DNA of 24,404 nucleotides from DAOTZR01 sp034432595 (GCA_034432595.1 DAOUBT010000072.1:1-24404), one strand, 5' to 3'; counted from the stretch's first letter, positions 1 through 8,751 are shown. Notes: a model not told the origin generated them from the letters alone. A program made the numbers and translations.

Positions 1-83
1 TGCTCGATGCACTCCAAATGGCCTTGGACGGTGTGCCATTCTATCCTGCATTCCTTGCGCCGCACGCCGTCCCATCAGGGTGA
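1..83 (+). CDS. 3' end of an unidentified CDS (partial)
   Basis: The frame starting at base 3 is open from the window edge to a TGA at 81-83 and reads as a plausible protein tail (LDALQMALDGVPFYPAF, ending in VPSG). The other two forward frames stop at about 96 and 109 and look less protein-like. Only 26 residues are visible, so no family can be assigned. Given the next gene it probably belongs to the same polysaccharide locus, which is inference from position only. Confidence 0.35.
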   Translation, partial: LDALQMALDGVPFYPAFLAPHAVPSG

Positions 84-122
84 GCAGTTACCATAATTGA
101 AACTCAACAGGTGGGGGGACTG

Positions 123-1991
123 ATGGTTTCTTCTGGAACATCCTGGATACTTCGCGTGCGCAACCGGCATCTTTTGCTTTGGGATATTGTGGGATTTCCC
201 CTGGCCATAGCATTGGCTTTCTGGATTCGTTTGGATGGTCGTCAACTGCCACTGTTTTATCCACTGCTAGGCTTGAGCGTTGTTGCTGCCATCGCGATTA
301 AAATTCCCGTTTTGTACGCTATGGGTTTGTACAGTCGCTACTGGATTTTTGCCAGCGCGGATGAAGCCCTGCAAATTTTCCTCGCCCTGCTCATAGCTGA
401 GCCGTTACAAGTTATCTTCATCCTGGTGGGTCACGCCTTGATTGGGGGTCCGAACCTGCCTCGCAGCATTCCTTTTCTGGACTTTTTCTTCTCTCCCCTG
501 TTCTTTGCTGGCCCGCGCTTTGCCATGCGCTGGTTGTATCAGCGCCGTCACCACCTGTCGGCGCAGCGTGATGTGCAACGGGTTTTGCTTGTTGGCGCCG
601 GGCAGGCTGGTGTGCAGGTGGTGCGCGAGCTGCTTGCCAACCCCTCCTTAGGCCTTCATCCGGTGGGCTTTGTGGATGATGATCCCGTCAAACAGAAGCT
701 CCGCATCCACAGTGTGGAAGTCTTGGGCACGCTGCGGGATATTCCGGCGCTGGTTGCATCTCACCGGGTGCAGCAAGTGCTCATTGCCATCCCCAGTGCT
801 CCACCGGAAACGATTCGCGCTATCGTTGAGCTGTGCCGCGAGGCCAGGGTTGAATCGCGCCTCTTGCCCGGCCTTTCCGCCCTGGTGAGCGGCAAGGTCG
901 AGGTGCAGCGCTTCCGCAAGGTGCAGCTTGAAGACCTGCTCAAGCGCGAACCGATTCAAACCGACACCACGCAGGTACAGGCTCTGCTGCGTGGCAAACG
1001 GGTGCTGGTGACCGGCGCCGGAGGCTCGATCGGATCCGAGCTGTGTCGTCAGATTGCGCGCTGCGCCCCGGCGTGTCTGATCCTGCTGGGTCATGGCGAA
1101 AACAGCATCTTCAATATTTACACTGAACTGCAGCGTGATTTCCCCGGTCTACCGCTGGTTAAGGTGATCGCCGACATTCGCGACCGCGAGCGGCTGCAGC
1201 GCATTTTTGCGGCGCAGCATCCGCAGATCATCTTCCACGCCGCTGCCCATAAGCACGTTCCGCTGATGGAGGAAAATCCCGAAGAGGCCGTGACCAACAA
1301 CGTGTTGGGCACACAGAACCTGCTGGAACTGGCCGAGCGCGATGGGGTCACGCATTTTGTCATGATCTCTACCGATAAAGCGGTCAACCCCACCAGCGTG
1401 ATGGGTGCCACCAAGCGCGTGGCGGAGCTGCTGGTGCAGCAGACGGCGCAGCGCACCGGGCGTTGTTTTGTGGCGGTGCGGTTTGGCAATGTCCTGGGCA
1501 GTCGGGGCAGCGTGGTCCCGGTTTTCCAGGAACAGATCGCTCGTGGCGGGCCGGTCACCGTAACGCATCCGGAGATTACGCGCTTCTTCATGACTATCCC
1601 CGAAGCCGTGCAACTGGTGTTGCAGGCAGCGGCGCTGGGTCAGGGAGGGGAAGTCTTTGTGCTTGATATGGGCCAGCCGGTGCGCGTGCTCGATCTGGCG
1701 CGTGACCTTATCCGTCTGGCCGGGCTGCAGGAGGGGCGCGACATTGAGATTCAATTCACCGGCCTGCGCCCCGGCGAGAAGCTTTACGAGGAGCTGTTCT
1801 TGCCGGGTGAAACGTATCACCCCACGGCCCATCAAAAAATTTTCGTCTGTGATGGACATCCGCCGGTGCCCGAACAACTTGTGGGCCATGTGGCGGCGTT
1901 GATCCACGCCGCGCAACAGGGGGATAGCACGGCGCTCATGGCCGGCTTGTGTACCTTAGTGCCCGAATATCGTTCCTCGACCTCGGAGTAA
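123..1991 (+). CDS. CapD/WbpM-type nucleotide-sugar 4,6-dehydratase
   Basis: Membrane-anchored polysaccharide biosynthesis protein of the long FlaA1/WbpM/PglF/CapD type, about 622 residues, which matches the family. The N-terminus has several hydrophobic helices (about residues 15-140). A first Rossmann domain starts at VLLVGAGQAG near 154. A second, SDR-like catalytic domain opens with the NAD(P)-binding VLVTGAGGSIGSE near 294. STDKA is at 416-420 and is followed by S-V-M-G-A-T-K, with Met427 where classical SDRs have the catalytic Tyr and Lys431 four residues on. Met at this site is characteristic of the long-form dehydratases. The likely reaction is 4,6-dehydration of a UDP-HexNAc, giving a precursor for an aminated deoxysugar. 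I place the start at ATG 123 because a G-run at 113-118 sits just upstream; GTG 111 is the alternative. One base separates its stop from the next ATG, so the two are probably cotranscribed. Confidence 0.93.
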   Translation: MVSSGTSWILRVRNRHLLLWDIVGFPLAIALAFWIRLDGRQLPLFYPLLGLSVVAAIAIKIPVLYAMGLYSRYWIFASADEALQIFLALLIAEPLQVIFILVGHALIGGPNLPRSIPFLDFFFSPLFFAGPRFAMRWLYQRRHHLSAQRDVQRVLLVGAGQAGVQVVRELLANPSLGLHPVGFVDDDPVKQKLRIHSVEVLGTLRDIPALVASHRVQQVLIAIPSAPPETIRAIVELCREARVESRLLPGLSALVSGKVEVQRFRKVQLEDLLKREPIQTDTTQVQALLRGKRVLVTGAGGSIGSELCRQIARCAPACLILLGHGENSIFNIYTELQRDFPGLPLVKVIADIRDRERLQRIFAAQHPQIIFHAAAHKHVPLMEENPEEAVTNNVLGTQNLLELAERDGVTHFVMISTDKAVNPTSVMGATKRVAELLVQQTAQRTGRCFVAVRFGNVLGSRGSVVPVFQEQIARGGPVTVTHPEITRFFMTIPEAVQLVLQAAALGQGGEVFVLDMGQPVRVLDLARDLIRLAGLQEGRDIEIQFTGLRPGEKLYEELFLPGETYHPTAHQKIFVCDGHPPVPEQLVGHVAALIHAAQQGDSTALMAGLCTLVPEYRSSTSE

Positions 1992-1992
1992 C

Positions 1993-3282
1993 ATGTTCCC
2001 AGTGTGGCGTGACGTCTGTGCCTGGCTGATCCGGCATAGTTTCTGGCCTCTGGGGGGAGCTGCTGCAATAGCCCTGCTTTTGCCCCCCTGGCAGATGCCG
2101 GCGTTGGCGCTTGTTGCCGCGTTGGTGCTTGCCAGTCTGGTGGCGTATGGACGGGTGCTGTTTCCCCTACCATTGGCTGCGGCCTGGGTGGGGTTGGCTC
2201 TGGCCGGGCTGGTTTCGCTGCAGATTACGTCCGATCCGGGCGTGACGTGCTGGCATGTCGGTCTTGTGTGGGCTGGCCTGGGCCTGAGCTATGGCCTTGT
2301 GGCCTGGACGACTTCTTCTCAACATCTGAGAAAACTATTGCTGGCCTCGGCCTTTGTGACTCTGGCGTTGGTGGGTGCGGGGGTGCTGTTGGTACAGTGG
2401 CCGCGCGGTAAATTGCCTTTTATACCTCCCAATCTCTATGCCGCTTTGCCCGTTTCCGCCCAGGGCCTGGTTAACGCCAACATGTTGGGCGGCGCCCTGG
2501 CGGTTCTGCTGCCATTTCCCCTGGCCGCAGCGCTGTGGGCGTCTGGCCCCTGGCGTTGGCTGGAGCGCTTGAGTTATGGTGCGGTTGCTCTGTTCGCTCT
2601 GGCGGTGCTGCTGCTCACCCAATCGCGCGGTGCCATTGCCGCGGCTTTGCTTGTCATAGGTGGATTGCTGGTGGCGCGCTGGCACCGCCTGCTCTGGTTC
2701 GTCTGGCCGGCAATGGTGGCAGGGGGGTGGTATCTCTCCACCGTGGGATTAGATTCCTTTCTTCAGGTCCCTGTTGCGGAAAGCGTCGTTTCCGGTTTTG
2801 TTTCACGGGCAGATTTATGGCAACGCGCCCTGCTCATGGCGCGCGATTTCCCTGTAACCGGCGTGGGGGCAGGCCTGTATGAGCGCTTTATGTGGACGCT
2901 TTATCCGCCCACACAGGTGCCACCTGTGACTTTTCAGGTCGGGTTGCACGCGCACAATGTGTGGTTGCAGGCGGTGGTGGATTACGGCCTGCCGGGGGGA
3001 TTAGCCTTTGCGTTTCTGGTGTGGGGAAGCATCGCCTGGGCGCTCAAACATCTGGGTAAAGCGCCCTGGGGACCTGAACGCGCCGCCTTGTGGGGTGGCG
3101 TCGGCGCACTGTTGGCCCTGGCATGGCACGGCCTGGTGGATGCGCCCTGGCTGGTAGGCCGTTCCGCTTTTGCTCTCTGGTGGGCTTTGGGCGTGCTGCT
3201 CAGTGCCGTACGGCTGGCATCTGCATCCCCGGCGCGCCTGAGCGGCTCTCCCTCGGACGCCTCCCCCTCTCAGGAGGCCTGA
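1993..3282 (+). CDS. O-antigen ligase / polymerase-like membrane protein (Wzy_C)
   Basis: A 429-residue polytopic membrane protein with roughly ten hydrophobic segments. Family hallmarks are VNANMLGGALAVLLPF in the middle, TQSRGA before a cluster of helices, a long extracytoplasmic loop containing GVGAGLYERF, and the conserved HAHNVWLQ at about residue 319 followed by DYGLPGG. That His-containing loop is typical of the O-antigen ligase/Wzy_C superfamily, which polymerises glycan repeats or transfers undecaprenyl-linked glycan to an acceptor on the outer face of the membrane. In a locus with a Wzz/kinase copolymerase the polymerase role (Wzy) is the simpler reading, but sequence alone does not separate ligase from polymerase. 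The start is one base after the dehydratase stop. Confidence 0.88.
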   Translation: MFPVWRDVCAWLIRHSFWPLGGAAAIALLLPPWQMPALALVAALVLASLVAYGRVLFPLPLAAAWVGLALAGLVSLQITSDPGVTCWHVGLVWAGLGLSYGLVAWTTSSQHLRKLLLASAFVTLALVGAGVLLVQWPRGKLPFIPPNLYAALPVSAQGLVNANMLGGALAVLLPFPLAAALWASGPWRWLERLSYGAVALFALAVLLLTQSRGAIAAALLVIGGLLVARWHRLLWFVWPAMVAGGWYLSTVGLDSFLQVPVAESVVSGFVSRADLWQRALLMARDFPVTGVGAGLYERFMWTLYPPTQVPPVTFQVGLHAHNVWLQAVVDYGLPGGLAFAFLVWGSIAWALKHLGKAPWGPERAALWGGVGALLALAWHGLVDAPWLVGRSAFALWWALGVLLSAVRLASASPARLSGSPSDASPSQEA

Positions 3283-3300
3283 TTTCATGAAAAACTCCGC

Positions 3301-3385
3301 GCTCTCTACCTCCGGCTTCCAGTCTCCAGGCCTCCGCTCTCGCTTTCCAGCTTCCAGTATCCAGTATCCAGTATCCTGCTTCCGG
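3301..3385 (+). repeat. Degenerate heptamer tandem repeat (TTCCAGT/CCAGTAT)
   Basis: The gap between the ligase-like gene and the copolymerase gene contains a pyrimidine-skewed run of related 7-mers. The core at 3354-3374 is three perfect copies of CCAGTAT, flanked by diverged units such as CTTCCAGT, TCTCCAGG and CTTTCCAG. Overlapping open frames on the minus strand simply translate the repeat (YWILEAG-like units) and are not credible genes. Such short tandem runs can vary in length by replication slippage. Function is unknown, and it lies just upstream of the probable promoter of the next gene. Confidence 0.6.
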
Positions 3386-3413
3386 ATTGACCACTCGACG
3401 ATTTGCCAATTTC

Positions 3414-3422
3414 TGGTACAAT
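3414..3422 (+). promoter_or_regulatory. Putative extended -10 promoter for the copolymerase gene
   Basis: TGGTACAAT at 3414-3422 is an extended -10 element (TGn followed by TACAAT) 43 bases before the ATG at 3466. TTGACC at 3387-3392 resembles a -35 but sits 24 bases away, outside the usual 16-18, so I treat the site as an extended -10 promoter without a good -35. It would allow the chain-length regulator to be expressed separately from the two genes upstream. Confidence 0.45.
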
Positions 3423-3465
3423 GAATTTTAGGTGTGGCCGTATCCTGGCGGAATAAGAGGTGGTT

Positions 3466-5139
3466 ATGGACGATGAAATGATCGAAATTGATGTGCAAGC
3501 CTACTGGCTGCTCCTGCGCCGCTGGCTATGGCTGATCGGCTTGTTGGCGCTGCTGGCCGGTGGAACAGCTTATCTGGTTAGCGCCTACTTTGTTACTCCG
3601 ATCTATCAGGCAAGCGCGCGCATCAGTGTGCAACCCAGCTCAAGCCTCTCTGGAGCCACGTATTCGGATATTCTCGCCGGGCAATACGCCGCTACGACAT
3701 ACGCGCAAATGGTGACCGTAGCTTCGATAAGTGAAGAGGCGCTGCGCCGTCTGGGTTACAGCGAAGAAGCAATTGCGCAAGACCTGATCCCCTATAGCCT
3801 TTCAGCTACCAGGGTGCGAGATACGCAGTTGATTGACATCAAGGTAGAAAGCTCCGATCCGCGCCTGGCGGCCAATCTCGCCAACACGGTGGCGCAGGTG
3901 TTCATCGAGCAGAACAGGGCCCGGCAGACGGCGCGTTTTGCCGAGTATCGAGAAGGGCTGGACAAGGAGATGCAGGTGGTTGAGGATGAGCTGGCGCAAT
4001 TGCGCACACGCTTAGCGCAAACACCCGCGGGCGAGCGAGCTTCTCTGGAGGCGGAAATCGCGCGCAAGCAGGACCTGATCAACCGCTACACTCAGGCCTA
4101 TCAGAACGTACAACTGGCAGAGCTGCAGGCGACTGACCTGATCAGCGTGGTGCAACCTGCAACGGTGCCGGATGCGCCGGTGCGTCCGCGCAAGATGGTG
4201 AACACGTTGTTGGCAGCCATGGTAGCAGGGATGCTGGGCGTGGGCTTCGTCTTCCTGCGCGAGTATTTGGATACCAGCGTGAAGGCACCGGAAGAGGCGG
4301 AAGCGCTGTTGCAGGCGCCGGTGTTGGGGCAGATCTGGCTGGAAAAGAACATGGCAAAGGGGAACGGCACGGCGCAGCGCAAGATCGTGATTACCAATCC
4401 GGTTGCGCTCACGGCGGAGGCTTTCCGCGTTCTGCGCACCAATCTCCAGTTTGCCTCGGTGGATCAGCCGCTTCGCACTTTGCTGGTGAGCAGCGCCGGA
4501 CCCTCAGAAGGGAAATCTACGGTAACCCTGAATTTGGCTTTAGCCTTAGGCGCTGCCGGGAAGCGAGTCATTGTGGTGGATGCGGACATGCGGCGGCCCC
4601 AGCTCTACAAGTATGCAGAAGTGCGACGCGAGCCGGGATTAAGCGACGCCCTGGTGGATCGTGAAAGCCCGGTTACCCGTTACCTGCAGCCCATCCCTGA
4701 GCTGGATGCGGTGCGCGTGCTCCCTCCGGGACGGTTGCCCCCCAACCCCACCGACCTGTTGGGCTCGCGGCGTATGGGAGAATTGCTGGCAGAGTGCCTG
4801 CAACAGGCGGATGTGGTGATTCTGGATTCACCGCCGATTCTGGCGGCGGCGGATACCCCCGTGCTGGCAGCGCAGGTGGATGGGGCACTGGTGGTATTGG
4901 AAGCGGGGGGCACGGACCGGCGCATGGTGCGGGATGCGTATGAGCAGATGCAACGTGCTGGTGCGCGCATCCTGGGGAGTGTGATGAACAAGGTGCCGCA
5001 GGACGGGAAACGCGGTTACTACTACTACTACTACTACTACTACTCTGATGAGCACAAACCGCGCAGCTTTTGGGGACGTCTGTTCCAGAGCAAGAATCGT
5101 CGTCAGCGAGAGCATCGGCGCGCGTCGTCAGCTCAATAG
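3466..5139 (+). CDS. Fused Wzz-type copolymerase and BY tyrosine kinase
   Basis: A 557-residue bacterial tyrosine-kinase/chain-length regulator (PCP-2a type). A Wzz domain has a first TM helix at about 19-40, an extracytoplasmic portion with a charged heptad-like coiled coil (about 150-220) and a second TM at about 244-265. The cytoplasmic kinase follows: Walker A SSAGPSEGKST at 342-352, Walker A' VIVVDADMRRPQ, Walker B VVILDSPP, and a C-terminal tyrosine cluster of nine consecutive Tyr (518-526). In this family, ATP-dependent autophosphorylation of the Tyr tail controls oligomerisation and so polysaccharide chain length and export. Start ATG 3466 is preceded by AAGAGG at 3455-3460; an in-frame GTG at 3460 is less well placed. 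The Tyr tract is unusual because it is encoded by a perfect trinucleotide repeat. It stands downstream of its own probable promoter and ahead of a hairpin. Confidence 0.93.
   Translation: MDDEMIEIDVQAYWLLLRRWLWLIGLLALLAGGTAYLVSAYFVTPIYQASARISVQPSSSLSGATYSDILAGQYAATTYAQMVTVASISEEALRRLGYSEEAIAQDLIPYSLSATRVRDTQLIDIKVESSDPRLAANLANTVAQVFIEQNRARQTARFAEYREGLDKEMQVVEDELAQLRTRLAQTPAGERASLEAEIARKQDLINRYTQAYQNVQLAELQATDLISVVQPATVPDAPVRPRKMVNTLLAAMVAGMLGVGFVFLREYLDTSVKAPEEAEALLQAPVLGQIWLEKNMAKGNGTAQRKIVITNPVALTAEAFRVLRTNLQFASVDQPLRTLLVSSAGPSEGKSTVTLNLALALGAAGKRVIVVDADMRRPQLYKYAEVRREPGLSDALVDRESPVTRYLQPIPELDAVRVLPPGRLPPNPTDLLGSRRMGELLAECLQQADVVILDSPPILAAADTPVLAAQVDGALVVLEAGGTDRRMVRDAYEQMQRAGARILGSVMNKVPQDGKRGYYYYYYYYYSDEHKPRSFWGRLFQSKNRRQREHRRASSAQ
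5017..5043 (+). repeat. (TAC)9 microsatellite encoding the kinase tyrosine tail
   Basis: Nine uninterrupted TAC codons, with no synonymous TAT, encode all nine tyrosines of the copolymerase/kinase C-terminal cluster. BY-kinase tails usually have Tyr interspersed with other residues. Slippage in this tract would add or remove whole tyrosines without breaking the frame. Confidence 0.95.
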
Positions 5140-5158
5140 TCGTTAACTTCGTCGAAAG

Positions 5159-5189
5159 AGACAGCCTGGTCTTAGCTACCAGGCTGTCT
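5159..5189 (+). terminator. Hairpin after the copolymerase gene, probable terminator
   Basis: AGACAGCCTGGT at 5159-5170 and ACCAGGCTGTCT at 5178-5189 form a perfect 12-bp stem around a 7-nt loop, 20 bases after the stop codon. The U-tract is weak (TTGCT then A residues), so intrinsic termination may be incomplete or factor-assisted. It separates the polysaccharide assembly genes from the downstream membrane-protein block. Confidence 0.6.
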
Positions 5190-5246
5190 TGCTAAAAGGT
5201 GGGATTCAAAGCGAGCTATACCGTTTTCCAAAAGGAAATCAACACG

Positions 5247-6293
5247 ATGTCCGGATTCAAACGCTGGTCATGGGTACAACTCCTGATCGGGTTGCTGGTG
5301 GGAGGTGTGGGCCTGTCCCTGGCCCTGCGACAGGTGGCCTGGGAGCAGGTCGCTATAGCTTTCCAGCATTTGCATTGGGGCTGGTATGCGCTCGCGTTGG
5401 GATGGGTACTCCTGGTGAGCGCGGGCAAAGCCCTGCGCTGGATGCTGCTCTATCCCGCTACCGCTGAGCCGCTGCCCTGGCATGACCATTTTGCGATGCT
5501 TCTCATCGCGCAGATGCTCAATATCCTCATTCCCGTGCGCCTGGGTGAGATTGCGCGTTTAGGATTGATGCAGCAGGCGCGTCGCCCTTTGGGGATGACG
5601 TTGGGCACGCTTGCTGCGGAAAAAGCCTTCGATTTGCTCACAACGGGTGCCTTCCTGGCGCTGGCTTTGCCGTTTGTGGTGTGGAGCGAAGCGCGCGTGA
5701 CCGCTTTTTCCGTGATGGGAAGCGGCTTGCTGGTCCTGCTAGGATTGCTGGCTTTGGGCCTGACGCGCGCTTTCTGGCTGCGCTGGCTTGAACGCCTGCC
5801 ACGTCCCCGCCGGCCCTGGTTGGCTGCGGGAATGGAGCGCGTTTTACGGCTTCCGCGTGCTTTATTAGCGTGGGCCGGGGCCCTTTCCCCCTGGCGCTGG
5901 CTGCTGGCGAGCTTTCTTTCGCTTTTGGTCTGGAGCTTTTCGGTCCTGTGTATGGAGGCGGTTTTGCGCGCGTTTGGCTGGCATCTGCCCTATGCTGCTC
6001 TGCTCTTAATGCTGGCTATCACCTTCACCAATCTCTTGCCCCAGCCGCCAGCTCTTGTGGGGACGGTGTTGTTTGTCACGCAGGAAATGCTGCTCCCCTT
6101 TGGCCTGACGCGCGCGCAGACCCTGGCCGTGGGCGCCGCGCTGAACATCGCGATGGTGCTCCCGATTGTGTTGGGCGGGGCCTGGGCGACGAGCGTGCGT
6201 CTGACGCGCCTGCTGGGGACACCGTCCGCGGGACGTTTATGGCGCGCGCTGGGGCTTGATGTCCTCCTGGGTGGACGTGAGGTGCGCCGATGA
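5247..6293 (+). CDS. YbhN/AglD-like integral membrane protein (LPG synthase TM family)
   Basis: A 348-residue polytopic protein of the lysylphosphatidylglycerol-synthase transmembrane-region family (YbhN/AglD/MprF-TM group). It has about eight hydrophobic segments and the signature IPVRLGEIARLGL (RLGEIAR at 98-104), which corresponds to the conserved PARLGE-R motif. A second family-like stretch, FTNLLPQPPALVGT, lies in the C-terminal third. Members are implicated in lipid or polyprenyl-linked substrate handling or flipping, but the molecular role is not settled. Beside a GT2 enzyme it may help move or present a lipid-linked sugar. ATG 5247 with AAGGA at 5232-5236 is preferred over upstream in-frame 5199. 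The stop overlaps the next gene as ATGA. Confidence 0.82.
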   Translation: MSGFKRWSWVQLLIGLLVGGVGLSLALRQVAWEQVAIAFQHLHWGWYALALGWVLLVSAGKALRWMLLYPATAEPLPWHDHFAMLLIAQMLNILIPVRLGEIARLGLMQQARRPLGMTLGTLAAEKAFDLLTTGAFLALALPFVVWSEARVTAFSVMGSGLLVLLGLLALGLTRAFWLRWLERLPRPRRPWLAAGMERVLRLPRALLAWAGALSPWRWLLASFLSLLVWSFSVLCMEAVLRAFGWHLPYAALLLMLAITFTNLLPQPPALVGTVLFVTQEMLLPFGLTRAQTLAVGAALNIAMVLPIVLGGAWATSVRLTRLLGTPSAGRLWRALGLDVLLGGREVRR

Positions 6294-7429
6294 CCCTGGT
6301 CGCGCTTTTGACCTGGATCGCTCTGGGCGCGTTGGCCTGGACTTACGTTGGTTACCCGCTGCTCATCGCCGGGCTGGCGCGCTGGCGGCCCCGTCCCGCG
6401 CAAACGGCGGACATGACGCCTGCCGTGAGCCTCATCATCCCTGCCTACAATGAAGAAACCTGCATTGCCGCTCGCATTGAAAACGCCCTGGCTCTGGATT
6501 ACCCCCGCGAGCGGATACAAATCATGATCGCGGCGGACGGCTCGACCGATGCCACGGTCACGATTGCGCAGCGCTACGCTGACCGTGGCGTGCTGGTACT
6601 GCATCAGCCGGAGCGGCGTGGCAAAATGGCCGCCATGACGCGTGCTGCATCCTTCGCTACCGGTGAGCTACTTGTCTTCTCCGATGCTAACTCCTTCCTC
6701 GACCCCACGAGTTTGCGTTTGTTGGTGCGCTACTTTGCCGACCCGCAGGTGGGATGTGTCAGTGGGGCCAAGCATGTTCGCTCCGCTGAAGCCGCGCAGG
6801 CGCGTGGCGAGTCGCTCTACTGGCGGTACGAAAGCTGGCTCAAGTCCCGTGAATCGTCTGTTGGCTCTGCCATGGGCGCTATTGGTGAATTTTTTGCCGT
6901 GCGGCGTGAGCTTTATCCACTGCAGTCAGGGACCGCTATTGTAGAGGACCTGGATTTGTCCATGGCCCTGTTGCTGCAAGGGTGGCGCGTCCTTTACGTA
7001 GCTTCCGCGGTAGCGACGGAAACCGCTTCGCCCACCCTGGCCGCGGAATGGGAGCGCCGTTCACGCAATATCGCCGGTGGCTTTGAGGTCTGTCTGCGCA
7101 TTCTGCCGCACTTCCGACCTCGCCATGCCTGGCTCGCATTTCAGTTTGTGTCCCACAAAGTCCTGCGCTGGACGGCAGTGTTCTGGATGCTGCTGGCATG
7201 GATCGGCAGTCTGGCGTTAAGCGCGCAGCCGCCCTATCGCTTGCTGGCCCTGCTGCAGAGCATTTTTTACATGTTGGCGGGAACGGGCTATCTCCTGGAA
7301 CGTGCCGGGCGTCCCTGGCGGCCCCTGCAAATCCTTTTCTATTTTTGCTTTGGCAACTTCACTGCGTTGGGGGGCTTCTGGCGTTTTGTGACGCGGCAGC
7401 AGACGGCGGTATGGAAAAAGGTGCGCTGA
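6290..7429 (+). CDS. Family 2 glycosyltransferase, processive-type membrane protein
   Basis: A 379-residue GT2 enzyme (GT-A fold). One N-terminal TM helix precedes the catalytic domain starting VSLIIPAYNEE. Nucleotide-sugar binding Asp83 lies in AADGSTDAT, Asp132 in the FSDANSF segment, and the catalytic-base-type EDLD has Glu219-Asp220. A RRSRN stretch sits where IcaA/cellulose-synthase-like enzymes carry Q/RxxRW, and two or three TM helices end the protein. This arrangement matches poly-N-acetylglucosamine/hyaluronan-synthase-like or dolichyl-type membrane glycosyltransferases; donor and acceptor cannot be read from sequence. It starts inside the stop of the YbhN-like gene (ATGA), so translational coupling is likely, and its 3' end overlaps the DUF2723 gene. 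Confidence 0.9.
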   Translation: MTLVALLTWIALGALAWTYVGYPLLIAGLARWRPRPAQTADMTPAVSLIIPAYNEETCIAARIENALALDYPRERIQIMIAADGSTDATVTIAQRYADRGVLVLHQPERRGKMAAMTRAASFATGELLVFSDANSFLDPTSLRLLVRYFADPQVGCVSGAKHVRSAEAAQARGESLYWRYESWLKSRESSVGSAMGAIGEFFAVRRELYPLQSGTAIVEDLDLSMALLLQGWRVLYVASAVATETASPTLAAEWERRSRNIAGGFEVCLRILPHFRPRHAWLAFQFVSHKVLRWTAVFWMLLAWIGSLALSAQPPYRLLALLQSIFYMLAGTGYLLERAGRPWRPLQILFYFCFGNFTALGGFWRFVTRQQTAVWKKVR

Positions 7430-8703
7430 TTTTCCTGGCCGTCCTGCTGTTTTGGGCGCCCTGTCTGCCCGCCTCGCTGACCTGGGCCCATGCCGGTGCG
7501 GACGGGGGAGACTGGGCAGCGGCCGCCCTGCGTGGCGCTCTGCCGCATCCCCCCGGGGCGCCGCTTTACCACCTGCTCACGCGCCTGTTTGTGCGCCTGC
7601 CTGGCGATCCGGCGCACAATTTGAGCCTCCTCTCTTTGCTCATGGCAGCTCTGAGCGCAGCTCTGGTTACCGCTGCCCTGACCCCCTTGGGCACGGCTCC
7701 GGCTCTGGGCACGGGTATGCTGCTCGCCCTCTCTCCCGCGCTGGCCTCACAATCTCTCATCGTTGAAGTCTACACCACGGCAGCGGCCTGCATGGCGGCG
7801 CTCGCGTATCTTGCCCGCCGCGCGGCCCCGCCCTGGCTGCTGGGGCTGGTATGGGGTCTGGGTTTAAGCGTGCATTTCAGCCTGGTGTGGGCGGTGTTCT
7901 GGCTTTTTTTGATGAGGGCCACCTGGCGAGAGCGGCTCACGTTGCTGAGCGTGGCGCTCGTCGTGGCCCTGGCGATGTATAGCAGCGCCTTGCTGATCCT
8001 GGGGCGTGGCGCGCCTTCCCCATGGGCGGAGTTTTCTACTCCGGCGGGATGGTGGACTTACGTGAGCGCGACCCTTTACCACGGCTATCTTTTCGCATTG
8101 CCGCTTGTGGCCTGGCCACAGCGCCTGCTTGCTGGCCTGGGCTGGTGGGCGCGGCAGTTTACGCCGCTGGGCGCGCTGCTGATCCTGGTGGGCGGACGCC
8201 GTCCGCTTCCCCGCGCGGAGCGGGGGGCATTTTTGAGCCTTCTCGCGGTCACGTTCTACAGTCTGGGGTATAATACGCCCGACGCCTGGGTTAATCTGGT
8301 GGCGTATCTGCCCTTAGCCGCCACCCTGCTTGCGTCAGGTTGGCAGCGCGTGGACGTGCGCTTGCGGCGCTGGGAGTGGCCCTGGCTCGCGTTGGTTGTA
8401 TGCTTTGCGGCGTTGGTGACGCGACCCCAGGTCTGTCTGCGTGGCGCGGATGAGGCCGCGCGTTGGGCTGCGGCGACCCTGGAGGCGGCGCCCGCTGATG
8501 CCGTGCTCTGTTCTCATGCGGATGGAGCCACCTTTGCCTTGTGGTATGCTCAAGCATTGGGCCTGCGGCCTGATGTGCAGGTCCTGGATGTGGACTTGCT
8601 GGCTTATGCGCCCTATCGTCGCTATCTTGCTGCGCAGGGTCTTGTGCCCGAAATGGCCATCGCTTCCTGTGTGGACGTGAATGTTCCTGCGCCTGTGCCT
8701 TAA
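7411..8703 (+). CDS. DUF2723 GT-C-like membrane protein (first paralogue)
   Basis: A 430-residue polytopic protein matching the DUF2723 / protein O-mannosyltransferase-like family. After an N-terminal helix comes DGGDW (31-35) and then HPPGAPLY (46-53), equivalent to the conserved acidic pair and HPPGYPLY of the family. GT-C enzymes use such an outer-face acidic pair with a polyprenyl-phosphate sugar donor. About nine more helices follow, then a soluble tail with EAAPADAV and GLRPDVQVLDVD. ATG 7411 lies inside the GT2 gene (19-nt overlap) with a poor ribosome site, so coupling is likely. The tail is about 19 residues shorter after GLRPDV than in the paralogue at 12634-14136 and ends in an atypical VPAPVP just before the structured RNA, so the 3' end may have been replaced. 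Activity is inferred. Confidence 0.82.
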   Translation: MEKGALIFLAVLLFWAPCLPASLTWAHAGADGGDWAAAALRGALPHPPGAPLYHLLTRLFVRLPGDPAHNLSLLSLLMAALSAALVTAALTPLGTAPALGTGMLLALSPALASQSLIVEVYTTAAACMAALAYLARRAAPPWLLGLVWGLGLSVHFSLVWAVFWLFLMRATWRERLTLLSVALVVALAMYSSALLILGRGAPSPWAEFSTPAGWWTYVSATLYHGYLFALPLVAWPQRLLAGLGWWARQFTPLGALLILVGGRRPLPRAERGAFLSLLAVTFYSLGYNTPDAWVNLVAYLPLAATLLASGWQRVDVRLRRWEWPWLALVVCFAALVTRPQVCLRGADEAARWAAATLEAAPADAVLCSHADGATFALWYAQALGLRPDVQVLDVDLLAYAPYRRYLAAQGLVPEMAIASCVDVNVPAPVP

Positions 8704-8751
8704 CGAGGGTGGCATTGGGTTCAGGATAGGAAACGGCTCAGTCTGCCTGGG

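Noticed and set aside
648..1916. Long minus-strand ORFs opposite the dehydratase
   Set aside because: They are shadows of a GC-rich coding region; the + strand carries a complete, motif-rich protein.
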